From contig JBCNJP010000003.1 in NCBI GenBank assembly GCA_039602395.1, positions 13,599,691-13,663,690 of the forward strand: a stretch of DNA of 64,000 nucleotides, in the 5' to 3' direction. Below the pieces are notes generated by a model. It did not search any database. It saw nothing but the letters and a program-made list of their open reading frames with translations, and had not been told where the DNA came from. The stretch comes from Deinandra increscens subsp. villosa. Its lineage: Eukaryota > Streptophyta > Magnoliopsida > Asterales > Asteraceae. A program made the position numbers and the translations under genes. How positions within the stretch are numbered: the first letter of the stretch is position 1; every line of letters starts with the position of its first letter. This document shows positions 45,721 through 55,800 of this stretch, one piece after another.

Positions 45721-45772
45721 TTCTATTTGTCTAAACGTCGTACAGTAGATCTACTCACAGCAAACAAATGTG

Positions 45773-46790
45773 AATTGTTAATATATATAATTATTCATAC
45801 TGACATTAGTGGCCCCCACACTACCACTAGAATTACATGACATAACTCATTTATCACTTTCATAGATGATTATTCTCGTTATATGTACTTGTATCTCATT
45901 AAAGAAAAATATGAATCACTAACAACTTTTAAATATTATAAAACTGAAGTTGAAAAACAATGTGGTATTCAAATAAAAGTTGTCAAATCAGATAGAGGAG
46001 GTGAGTATTATGGTAGACATACGGATTTGGGTTAGGACCCTGGTCCATTTTATGAGTGTTGCAAAAGCCAGGGGATCCTGAACTAATATACCATACCTGG
46101 TACTCCTCAACAAAATAATGTTGCTGATAGGAGAAACAAAACCCTAATGAACATGGTACGAAGTATGTTAGCTAACTTAGGATTACCTCTATTTTTCTGG
46201 ACCGAATCCTTAAAAGTAGCCATTCATATACTCAATAGAGTTCCTTCGAGGTCTGTCCCTAAAACTCCTTACGAACTCTGGACAGGACAGAAACCGAGTC
46301 TAAGATATATGAAAGTATGGGGTTGTCTTGCTGAGGCCAAACTCTATAATCACTTCTTAAATAAACTTGACATGAAAACCGTAACTTGTAACTTCATCGG
46401 TTATCCCGAACATTCAAAGGGTTATTAATTTTATTGTTCTTCCCATGTCACCCGTATAGTAGAAACAAAGAATGTCGTATTCCTTGAAGATCATAACATC
46501 ACTGGGAGTAGTGAAAATTATTTCGATGATTTGCGAGAAGTAAAAGATGTGGGGGGGGGGGGGGGTAAGACTCGTCGCTTACCATAACTCCGATTACTCT
46601 CTTTATACATGCTTCCGTAAACAACACTGCACACACACAACCTCCCTTACAAGAAAATGAAGACACTTCAAACGAACAACCTCAAAACAATGTTGAACCC
46701 ATTATTCAACCCAGGAGGTCATCTAGGATTAGAAAGCCTACTATTTTTGATGCTTATGAAACCGTTATTTCGGTTAACCTTAATTTTATA
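45773..46790 (+). pseudogene. Copia integrase and linker, 3' half
   Basis: The integrase core resumes with IHTDISGP..FITFIDDYSRYMYLYL, then VVKSDRGGEYYGRH, a TAG stop inside the 'TDLG' segment (about 46033), a stop before YTIPGTPQQNN and a changed ADRRNK motif. A longer open part follows: MVRSMLANLGLPLFFWTESL, PYELWTGQKPSLRYMKVWG, CNFIGYPEHSKGY (46147-46428). The tail reads VVFLEDHN, a 17-G tract (46549-46566) and the RRSSRIRKPTIFDAYE linker. Reverse transcriptase and RNase H are absent. The DD(35)E active site is damaged. Confidence 0.85.
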
Positions 46791-46792
46791 TG

Positions 46793-47124
46793 TTAGACAT
46801 AATTTATATATATCTAAATATATATATATGTTACGTATATATATATATAAATCTTATTTATGTCCTTTGTCATTTATCTTAAATAATCAATTACGTATTT
46901 GACCCTATCTGGTATTACTTGATGGACGTAATTACCCTTACTAGATGGGCTAGGGTTTCCCCTTGGATGTATAAATAGAGCTCTTAGGGAGAGATGAAAA
47001 GGTTAATCACCACCACCCTAATTCGACCTCTCTCTCTCTCTTCTCTCTCGGCTCTCTCTCTAGTTCGTGACTATTCACGAACTCTTTCTCCCATCCTAAA
47101 CTATACATCCTAAAGGGGAACCTA
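46793..47124 (+). repeat. 3' LTR of the split Copia element
   Basis: TGTTAGACATAATTT with a (TA)n part, then 'cttgatggacgtaattaccc', a TATA-like 'gtataaatagag' at 46970 and a CT-rich leader. It enters the N gap, so its 3' end and target duplication cannot be seen. Confidence 0.8.
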
Positions 47125-47624
47125 NNNNNNNNNNNNNNNNNNNNNNNNNNNNNNNNNNNNNNNNNNNNNNNNNNNNNNNNNNNNNNNNNNNNNNNNNNNN
47201 NNNNNNNNNNNNNNNNNNNNNNNNNNNNNNNNNNNNNNNNNNNNNNNNNNNNNNNNNNNNNNNNNNNNNNNNNNNNNNNNNNNNNNNNNNNNNNNNNNNN
47301 NNNNNNNNNNNNNNNNNNNNNNNNNNNNNNNNNNNNNNNNNNNNNNNNNNNNNNNNNNNNNNNNNNNNNNNNNNNNNNNNNNNNNNNNNNNNNNNNNNNN
47401 NNNNNNNNNNNNNNNNNNNNNNNNNNNNNNNNNNNNNNNNNNNNNNNNNNNNNNNNNNNNNNNNNNNNNNNNNNNNNNNNNNNNNNNNNNNNNNNNNNNN
47501 NNNNNNNNNNNNNNNNNNNNNNNNNNNNNNNNNNNNNNNNNNNNNNNNNNNNNNNNNNNNNNNNNNNNNNNNNNNNNNNNNNNNNNNNNNNNNNNNNNNN
47601 NNNNNNNNNNNNNNNNNNNNNNNN
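47125..47624. other. Assembly gap of 500 N
   Basis: Exactly 500 unknown bases, the usual placeholder for a gap of unknown size. The flanks belong to different elements (a Copia LTR and a Harbinger-like relic), so true distance and order are uncertain here. Confidence 0.99.
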
Positions 47625-47635
47625 AATATGCCTAC

Positions 47636-47815
47636 ATTCGTCGGTCAACAAACCCGTTAATACGGGTCAAGCTCTATCAACATCCCAACCGGTTTACAAC
47701 TCCTCGCTTTAGCAGTTGCGCATACTTGACATTGACACCTCCAAACTTAGTGAAGACGAACGAGAACTAATCGAGTTTCACAAGAAGGAGATCAAGGAAT
47801 AATTGAGGAGGCTTT
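47636..47815 (+). pseudogene. C-terminal relic of a Harbinger Myb-like protein
   Basis: Frame pieces read NKPVNTGQALSTSQPVYNSS, a stop, then DIDTSKLSEDERELIEFHKK..IKE with a stop. The 'DTSKLS..REL.E..K.EI' pattern resembles the C-terminal end of Myb-like / NAM-associated Harbinger accessory proteins. The tail of T-rich sequence downstream (47816-47900) is like that after the gene at 3998-5007. Only the last exon remains right of the gap. Confidence 0.45.
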
Positions 47816-48556
47816 AGTTTTTTAAAATCTTTTTCTAGTATTTGTAATTGTTTTTGGAATATTGGATTTTAATAATCTTAGTTTTTGCCTATTGGCCGAT
47901 ATTAATCCATATTTCCTTTGTTTTCTATAATAAACTAGATTTTAATGGTATTGAAATCTATTAGACCACCGTTAAATGACCACTAATAATTAAGTAAAAT
48001 TTCAATTTTTGATGGCGTCTTATGTGATATCTTTTATGATTGGCCTCAAACATAGTTTTTAAAGGATTTTTGTATCTTTTGATGCTATGAAGAAATATTT
48101 AGTTTAGGATTTTTGTAGGCTTTAATCAATGATTGGTTGTTTTTTGAAACTTCACATACATAAAAAACATATAAGATAAGAAGCCACTATGATGCTGAGT
48201 AATGAAATTTTTTTTTTTTTTACTTTTGTTAATGGTCATTTAACAACAGTCTATTAGATTCAAATACCTTTAAAATATGATTTATTGTAAGGAATAAATA
48301 AAATAAGGATTAATATCGACCAATATACAATAACTGGGATTATTAAAATTCAATATATATAAATATTTTTTAATTTTCTACTTTTTTTCTAGTATTTTTG
48401 TAATTTCTTTTAGTGTTTTAATGCAAATTTTTTATTATTTAAAAATTTATGTTTGAATTTTATTTTATAAATCTTAAAGAAAATAATAATAAAATAATAC
48501 AACCACACAACACAAAGCACAAAGGTGTACCCCTTGTGTGAGGAGTTTTTGAGTAC
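47816..48556. other. Intergenic, no gene seen
   Basis: AT-rich, probably the 3' part of the Harbinger relic then unassigned DNA. 'taccttaaaatatgat'-type stretches, no frames. Confidence 0.4.
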
Positions 48557-49105
48557 GGGTGTTCAAAAATTCGAAATCCAAATAAAATCAAAATTCGAAT
48601 CGCATCCGAAATCGATAAAACCAAACCAAAATCCTTATTCGGATTTCGGATCGTACTTTAAACCGAACCGAAATTCCTTATTCGGATTTTGGATCGGATT
48701 CGGATATTGCTAAAAACTTTATTCTGGTTATTCGGATATCCGATTAATTAATTCAAATATAATTTATATTTATATTATATATAAATATATATGTTTTTTA
48801 CTATCCATTTAAGTTCTTTTTTTCTATTTGTGTGTTTCTATTGTGAATGTGAACTCTTATTTTGAGGACGTGTTAGAAAATATGTTTTGTTATTTGTTTG
48901 ATTTTTCGCGATTGGAAGCCGAATTTGATTTATTCGGATCGAATTTGATTTATTCGGATCGAATTTGGTTTATTCGGTTTGGATCGGTTCAAATGAGTGT
49001 CTTATTTAGATCGGTTCGGATTCGGATCTGGACAAAAAATTCCCAATCCGATTAAACTGAACCGAATAAACTGAATAAACCGAAATCTGATCCGATGAAC
49101 ACCCT
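48557..49105. mobile_element. MITE with GGGTGTTCA ends and TTCGGAT repeats
   Basis: Ends are 'gggtgttca' (48557) and 'tgaacaccc' (49096-49104). The interior is built from 'ttattcggat', 'aaccgaaccgaa' and a 20-bp word 'ttattcggatcgaatttgat' repeated three times near 48930-48980. This is the common plant type of hAT-like MITE with nucleotide-word expansion. Confidence 0.6.
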
Positions 49106-49480
49106 TATTTTTTAGTGAGACTAGTCACAGCCTGCGTGACAACTCCACATAGACCACACCACACATGTATACCTTATGTCTTTGTAAAAAAGTAACGCCT
49201 ATACTTTATACACAATACTTAGATGACTTGTACATTATTACGTGTAACTTCGTGTTAAACGAAACTTAAACTAAAATGTTGATAAAACTTTACAGGTCAC
49301 ATTGGTACATTCAGAATTTTATAAAACATCATATATATAAAAGTTTATAAAAAAAGAAATAATTGTAATCAATGCATGAAAGGTTATAAAATCACCTTGA
49401 AATAATAATGTATAAAACTTTAAAGAAAAAATTAATATTTAAAATATTTGTAATCAATGCCTGAAAGAATGTATAAAAAG
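49106..49480. other. Intergenic, no gene seen
   Basis: AT-rich. 'gtaatcaatgcMtgaaag' is repeated at about 49366 and 49450. Confidence 0.4.
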
Positions 49481-49491
49481 AGAAGTTATAA

Positions 49492-49660
49492 CCAAATGAT
49501 CCCTAGTCTAAAGACATTAAAAATAAAAGGTCTTGAATTCAAATTCCATCTATGACAAAAAAAGTTAGAGGATGAGGTTTTCTCACCTTTAATGAGTTTC
49601 ATTTTGATGGGGGAATGAAGATGACTAGGTAGTGTTGTTGAAAGTTTGCCATTAAAAAAA
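49492..49660 (+). mobile_element. SINE, plus strand, of a tail-to-tail pair
   Basis: Box A-like 'tccctagtctaaagac' and a decayed box B 'cttgaattcaaattcc', body 'ggttttctcacctttaatg' and tail 'gccattaaaaaaaa'. The duplication AGAAGTT(T)ATAA is at 49481-49491 and 49661-49672. Confidence 0.75.
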
Positions 49661-49685
49661 AGAAGTTTATAAATATATATATATA

Positions 49686-49890
49686 TTTTTTAACGGTAAA
49701 TTTGGATCACTGACGGAGGCATTACCCACCCATCCGATCATCTCCAATCCACATCAGGAGGAAACTCACCATAGGTGAGAAAACCCCCTGGCCCAACCTG
49801 TAACCCCCATTTATTTATTTTTTGTTACAAGTGAGACTTGAACCCAAAACCTCCTCATTATAATGTCTTGGGTACAATTGGTACTTAACG
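49686..49890 (-). mobile_element. SINE, minus strand, of a tail-to-tail pair
   Basis: Oligo(T) at the left (the tail), 'tcaccataggtgagaaaacc' in the body and box B complement 'ttgaacccaaaacc' at about 49838, then 'gtcttgggtacaattggtac' as the head. Same family as the neighbour; the two tails are about 25 bp apart. Confidence 0.8.
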
Positions 49891-50504
49891 TAATAATGAA
49901 TGTAACACTTATGAATAATTATTTTTCTCGCAAATCAAGTCTAAAATTTGTTGTACGTATTAACTTTTGAATTTACGAAATATTTGTTATGATATAATAC
50001 TTTTTAATTTTGAAACAACTTAAGTTTACTTTTTTTTCTAACGGCTCAGTAGTTTTTGACAATAAATATTCAAATCGAGTTGGCTTAATATTTTTGACAA
50101 TTAATATATATTCAAATGGAGTTAGATATACTATGCGATACGGCAAGGAAAACAAAACACTAAACGTTATCCAGAAAGGCTTAACGGCGTAGCTTGTTGC
50201 TCGTCTTTCTTGTCCGTCGGGATGATTGTTAACTTATAGTTACATTGTACGTACCGTTGTGGAAAAAAACTTATATAAAAAAATATAGATCTGAAGATTA
50301 ATAATAATTTATAAAATAAATACCAAGTATTATAAAATATAAAAGATTTTAAAATTTTGATTAAATAGGAAAAGGTTGTTTACATAATCAGATCATTTTT
50401 GTTATCTAGTTACTTTTTTGTATTTAAAGATAATTAAAATAGTTAAGTTTTATAAAATATAAATTATACCTCTTAAACTATTAAAAATTAATATAAAAAA
50501 TCTC
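49891..50504. other. Intergenic, no gene seen
   Basis: AT-rich. Short frames on both strands around 49973-50192 lack any recognised domain. Confidence 0.4.
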
Positions 50505-50867
50505 ACCCTTTTAAAAAATGTATTATAATATCTTTAATCTTAATAAAGCATTAAAATGGGTGTCAAATGTCACATTTCTAGGTGATCCACATCAGCATTG
50601 CCACATGCAATAACCACATTCAAGTAGCAATTTATTAGATTATCAATTAAGTATAATTATCAATTTTGTGAAAACTAAATTTCCATTTAAAAACAAAATT
50701 GACAAACTTCATGTGAATTTGATAAATTTACTCAATAATTTGATAATATTAAGAAACTATTCAACAATTTATCAAACATAGTAAATTTGATTATTTTAAC
50801 CGTTCTTTTTTTATATGTATCTAATATTATGAACTCAACTCGTGTAATACACGGGTTACTAACCTAG
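50505..50867 (+). mobile_element. Helitron-like 3' end, plus copy
   Basis: Ends with a short stem 'cgtgtaatacacg' followed by 'ggttactaac' and CTAG (50864-50867), with T next, as in Helitron 3' termini. Homologous to the complement of 50910-51250 ('ggtgatccacatcagcattg' against 'gggtccacatcacccctgcc'). Confidence 0.55.
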
Positions 50868-50909
50868 TAATATAGATAAAGCGAATAAAATACTTTTTTA
50901 TATAATTTA

Positions 50910-51250
50910 CTAGGTTAGTAGCATGTGTATTAGACGAGCTCAAATTTAGGTTCATGATATTAAATAAATACAAACAAAAAGAGGGTTAAGATATTAAAAA
51001 ATGATGATTGACGTAAAATCCTTATAAAACATTAAATGTTAATTTATTAAAGAAATTTATTATATTTGACAAATTGTTGATTAAAGAAATTTATTATGTT
51101 TAACAAAATTGGTACTTATTCTTAATTGGTGAATTACTAAATTTATAATTGATTGTGAGTTTGACATGTGGCAGGGGTGATGTGGACCCTCTAAAATAAA
51201 GATATGTGACAACCATTTTAGTGTTTTATTAGAATTAAGATAATATAAGA
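50910..51250 (-). mobile_element. Helitron-like 3' end, minus copy
   Basis: Mirror of the previous copy: minus-strand sequence ends 'gctactaacCTAG' at 50913-50910 with T beyond. The two CTAG ends face each other 42 bp apart. Left ends of both copies are not resolved. Confidence 0.55.
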
Positions 51251-51469
51251 TTATAACTTATTTTCACTCTTTATGATTTATACATAGAAAAAATCTCATA
51301 TTTGATTTTTGTTTAATTATAGAATGTAATAATGAGCAATTAATAAGATATCAATTTTATTTGAAATTTGAAAACAACATGCCACGAATATCAATATCTT
51401 TAGAGCTAATTTATATGTTTGTGTAATTTATAAATTTAAATCGAATTATAATTATTCAAACTAGTATCA

Positions 51470-51623
51470 TCTTTTTTTTAACAACGATTTCATTTAAACA
51501 TACCCTAGCAAGAAGTCGAGATAAAACATACAACCAACTTACATTTTAAACAATTCCCAATCTTCTAAGGAAGACCATTCCACTTAATAAGAATATACGT
51601 TTCTTGAAAACCGCCTCGTTCCT
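51470..51623 (-). mobile_element. Short 3' LINE or SINE insertion
   Basis: A 154-bp insert begins with oligo(T) (its tail) and is flanked by a 19-bp duplication, ATTATTCAAACTAGTAYCA, at 51451-51469 and 51624-51642 (one mismatch). No tRNA-like boxes were seen, so it is more likely a very 5'-truncated LINE than a SINE. Confidence 0.75.
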
Positions 51624-51816
51624 ATTATTCAAACTAGTACCACTTAAATTATTTGATATTTAGACTACAAAATTATTAACTTTCCTTTTTATCACACATG
51701 GCAGTTTTTCACTAACATAATTATCTTATGTATACATTTGATTTCACTAATAAGAAAAAAGCATTTTCTTATTTCGCTCAACATTACCATTGTTAGCGAA
51801 ATCAAGCGAAAGTTAA

Positions 51817-52206
51817 GGGCATGTGGTATACCCGTGTTGAAATGGTGGTGTTAAAGTGACACGTAGGCGCCTACGTGGATAACACCACTTTTAACACCAA
51901 ATGTGGTATACATGGTGTGATGGGGTGGTGTGATGCCAATGTATTAATTAAATATATCGATAAATATAATAAAATAAAGTGACATGTGTCACATTTTGAT
52001 TAAATATAAATTAAAGAAGTGACATGTGTCATATTTGTGAGGTGGATAACAAACCTCAATCCCTTTCAACGCCAAATGAAGACCGTGGAAAAATTCACGC
52101 GTGAATTCAACGATGGTGTTCAACGCAAGTGGGGGATGGTTCAACGCCGTTGTTTTGCTACCACCGTGGACAACGCAAGGCTTCACGCCTTGTATACCGG
52201 GTGCTC
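51817..52206. mobile_element. Tourist-like (PIF/Harbinger) MITE
   Basis: Flanked by TAA (51814-51816 and 52207-52209). Ends: GGGCATGTGGTATACCCG and, complemented, GAGCACCCGGTATACAAG. Internal 'gtgacatgtgtcacat' and 'gtgacatgtgtcatat' words are directly repeated. A 'caacgc' word-rich right half has 'aggcttcacgcctt' palindrome. No gene. Confidence 0.75.
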
Positions 52207-52209
52207 TAA

Positions 52210-52821
52210 GTATAAAATTATTAGATTATGCAAGTGAGATTATTTAAGTAAAAGTTAGAAACTCACTAAACCACCAGTATTATTTATTATTAATTTAAGG
52301 TTTATGTTATCATAAATCAGTTGATCTTAAATTAATCACATTAGTTTTGTCTCATTGAGACAAAAATTATTAATAACCAATAGATATATTTATTTATTTG
52401 TTTAATAACAATAATAAGTCTCATCCTTCACATTTCACGAAGACACATTCCTCAAAACTTGTTTACAAAACCCAAAAATAAAATAAATAAAATAAAATAA
52501 AAATAACCGCAAACAAATAAGAAGGGTATTATCGCCATTTCAAGAAATATAACGTTACCTTCCTTTTGAAACCCCACATAATTCAAATCCAAACCCCCTT
52601 TTAATACCATTCTTGTCCCTTGCTAGCTGCTACTATCCCCTGAGTTCAGTCTATAGATACAGAAATCTGTATGTATAGGTAGGTTATACACCCACAAATA
52701 CGCAAATCTGTATCCATTGGTTTGTTCTCACGAACACAATTCCCCAAATTCCCCCATTCTAGTTAGGTTTTTTTGTAAATCTGAAGCCAAAATCACTGGA
52801 TTTCTGTGGAGAATTTTGAGA
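52210..52821 (+). other. TPXL upstream region and 5' leader
   Basis: No gene of its own. It lies between the Tourist-like MITE and the TPXL start. The last 150 bp before the ATG are less AT-rich and are probably the transcribed leader. An upstream in-frame ATG at 52717 would add 35 residues, but these are not family-like. Confidence 0.45.
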
Positions 52822-55800
52822 ATGGAAGTGGAAATGGAAATGGAAGATGATAACAGTAGTGGTAATCCGGCCGTTGGATTTACGTTTACGGCGGTGGAAA
52901 TCGACATGGATTACGAGTTTGACGCCGTTCGATTCTTCGATTTTACAAGGGAGGAGTCGATTGATGAAGCTCGTGAGGCGGAAAAGTGGTTCGATTCGGC
53001 TGGAAGTTATCCGCCTTCACGTAAGTTGTTGCAATCTGTATACATTGTTAATTTACTCTCGCGCTTCGTTTTTGGTTGATTTCTACACTCGTAGAGCCTA
53101 ACATTTGATGCAATTTCTGGAGATTGTTTTCTATATGCGATCGATTGTTATTGCACCTGTAAAATAGGGGGGAAATAGACGAACTATATCGCCAAGCCAA
53201 TTTGTATTGATATTATTTTCTAATTTCAAATGTTTAGGCTCTCTAATGTTGGCTTTTGAGGTGAAATCATGATTTCTAGGTTACGATTTTAAGAAAACTA
53301 TCTATTGATCCTAGTTTCTGAAAATATTAATTTCTGAAAATTATAGTCACAAATGAGTCCAGGTTAAATGTGGTAAATCATTCATGTCAAATTTGAATTT
53401 GGAATTCTAGGTTTGACCTTAAAAGTCTGAACTGTATGCGGTGAACTGGTGTGGATAATTGATACTTAGTTGTAATGTTACATCACACGAATACATATTG
53501 TGGAAAAATATGCTAAGAATAGAAATTTGGGTGCTTATTTGGTGTGGGGTAAACCCTGGGTCCGGGTCTGGTTCTTACAGCTCAAGGTTAATATTGTGTC
53601 ATGTACTTGTGGTCCATATTTTGGTTGACGGAAATAAATGCAATATTCCACATTTTGAGTGGTCCTTCTCATTGTTACCCATCATTATGGGGTTAGGCAG
53701 TTCATTTACATTAGAAGTTACCGTCCCATTTCAATTTCGAGTTTTGAGTTCTCTCTGATCTAGGTTGTATTCATGCTAATTGTAATATGTAAATATGATT
53801 TGCTTGTCATTTCTGTTTGATTTGGATTTCAGCATTTGCGGCCAGATTACTTTCAAGAGCACAAAGTGAAAATGCCAATGGTTCTAGTTCAAAAGGGTCT
53901 GATCATGCACCCGAATATTCCTCAACGGCTTTGAGCAACACGGGTATCAACTAGACTACAACCTACTACTGTATTGAGGACATTGGATTTTTGTACACAC
54001 ATACAAGTTTCAGACACTTTTCTATCATTTTGGTATAAGATAAAAGATATGTAATTTACTATATTGCCAATTGTTGATTCTTTTGTAGATGGTGATGTAG
54101 CATATGAGGGAGTTCCTTTGGGCTTGAAGAATTACTGTCAGCAAACATTCCAAAAGCCACATTCTACCAATCCAGTTGTTAATGAGATCATAAGAAATGA
54201 GGATTATAAACCTAAAACAAAATCAAGTTGGAAACCATCTTTTCCAAGGACCTCTACTTTGATGAAACCTACTGCAAGTCAATTGGCCAAACAAAATCAG
54301 GAGCGCTTGATTGATAACTTTAGGTAATTTCTGCTAAATTATGTTAAATTGTTTTCCGTTAAATGTTGTTTCACAATTGAAAAACCCTCTTGGTAGGTTT
54401 CAAAAATCGGGGAATAATTCTTCTGCTGTTGAAAGTCAAGCTACTAAACGACAAAAGCTCGAGGGAGGCCACTTGGCTAAGGTTAGATTAAATTCTGAAA
54501 TAAGGGATATTATATTCCATTTTCTTTTTACTGTTTGTACATGACAAGTTATGCTCTGAAATGTTTTACTTAACAGGGCATTGACACAAATCAAGAGACT
54601 AATTTTGTTCATAAGGCACCAAAAAGGGTAAGTTGCATAAACTCAACACATTAAGCTGTTCAACTATTTTTCTTTAGTTGTTTAAACGCTCTTAAAAAGT
54701 TTCTGTTTGATGGTTTACAGGAAGGCAATGCAGACAGTAATTTAGGTCGTGGTAGGTTACGAATCACTGTTCCTAGACCTCCTGATCTTGCAACAGCTCA
54801 AAGAGCGCAAAGAATAAGGTTCAATCCACATATTACAATTTACAACTCCATTCCCATGAAACATGCCTTTATATTTAGTAATCTTAAGTAATTAAATGTT
54901 CTGGTATCAGGCAAAAAGATACTAGTGGAAATGAGCATGTAGCATCAAGAGCCCCTTTGTTTCGAGCTCGTCCTCTCAACAGAAAAGTTTGTACTTACAT
55001 AACTGTTTGTTTTCAAAACGTATTCTTTTGGTTTTTGTCTATTTAATTTTGCGTGTCTATATTGTTTATCACCTGTAGATTTTTGAGGCACCTTCATTCT
55101 TACCCCAAAAAAGCACTCCCCGAGTACCAGAGTTTCAAGTAAGTTGTTGCTGCTGCATAGTTTTTTTCAGTTGATTTCCATGGTAATTAATTAATAATCA
55201 TTCGAAAGCATAAATATTTACGTTTTGAATTATGATGTCTTGCCAGGAATTTCACTTGAAAACGTCCGAGAGGGCTGTACAAAACGCTGCTGCTGAACCA
55301 TCAACTTCAGCATGTCACAACAACTCAAAGGTTAGAAATCTAAGCCGATATATTACAATACCAAATTTGGAAATCTTACATCTAGATTAAGAGAGAAAGT
55401 GATCTAAAAGTTGTGTATTATACAGGCACCACTGAAGCCTAGTTTTACCTTTGGCTTAGAAAGTAGCAGTAGAGAATCGAAAGGGTATTTTTGTAAATTC
55501 TTGTTTGATTTATTTCATTAACTTATAAATATAATTTAATGTGTTGTCTCACTGCCCTACAGACCACATGTTCCAAGTGCTCCAACACAAGAGGATAGTA
55601 AAGCACTTCACAATTTCAAAGCTCTACCCCTTAACAAGAAGGTATTGTTTTGGCAGTCAAGAATACATTTAATTCTGAACTAAAGTGGCATAATGCTTTT
55701 GTTTATGGATGCAGATATTGTCAAGTAAAGGGGAATTAGGAATTTTCAGAACTACCAAGAGGGAGACTACAGTAGCTATGGTAATTCCCATTAGGGCCTC

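Larger units (their letters stand above)
39174..45749 (-). mobile_element. Helitron-like block inside the Copia element
   Basis: On the minus strand the block ends with a GC hairpin word 'cccgctgcaacgcgcg', 12 bases, then CTAG with T next (39173-39177 region), the 3' signature of Helitrons. The proposed 5' end on the minus strand is A|TCTACTG at 45749-45750, which is weaker. Alternatively the insertion is bounded by the duplicated AATTGTTA (39162-39169 and 45773-45780). There is no Rep/helicase gene. The interior holds fragments that look like captured host DNA: a broken GARP-type exon, promoter/5'-UTR-like CT-rich segments with GC-rich starts (41550-42130), and several exon-like pieces. At least one plus-strand Helitron-like end is nested within it (43441-44010). 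Confidence 0.55.
36638..47124 (+). mobile_element. Copia element split by a 6.6-kb insertion
   Basis: The 5' LTR lies at about 36638-37000 and the 3' LTR at 46793-47124, running into the gap. Gag, protease and the start of GAG-pre-integrase are at about 37880-39169; integrase resumes at about 45773. The reversed relative at 12328-14480 reads straight through the breakpoint, which fixes the split. No reverse transcriptase or RNase H is present: the linker before polymerase (RRSSRIRKPTIFDAYE) runs almost directly into the 3' LTR. Confidence 0.8.

Noticed and set aside
47007..47651. Minus-strand frame of 214 codons
   Set aside because: Almost all of it is translated N; it spans the assembly gap.
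52717..52821. Upstream in-frame ATG for the TPXL gene
   Set aside because: It would add 35 residues (MVCSHEHNSPNS onward) unlike the family N-terminus; the ATG at 52822 fits better, although usage is not proven.
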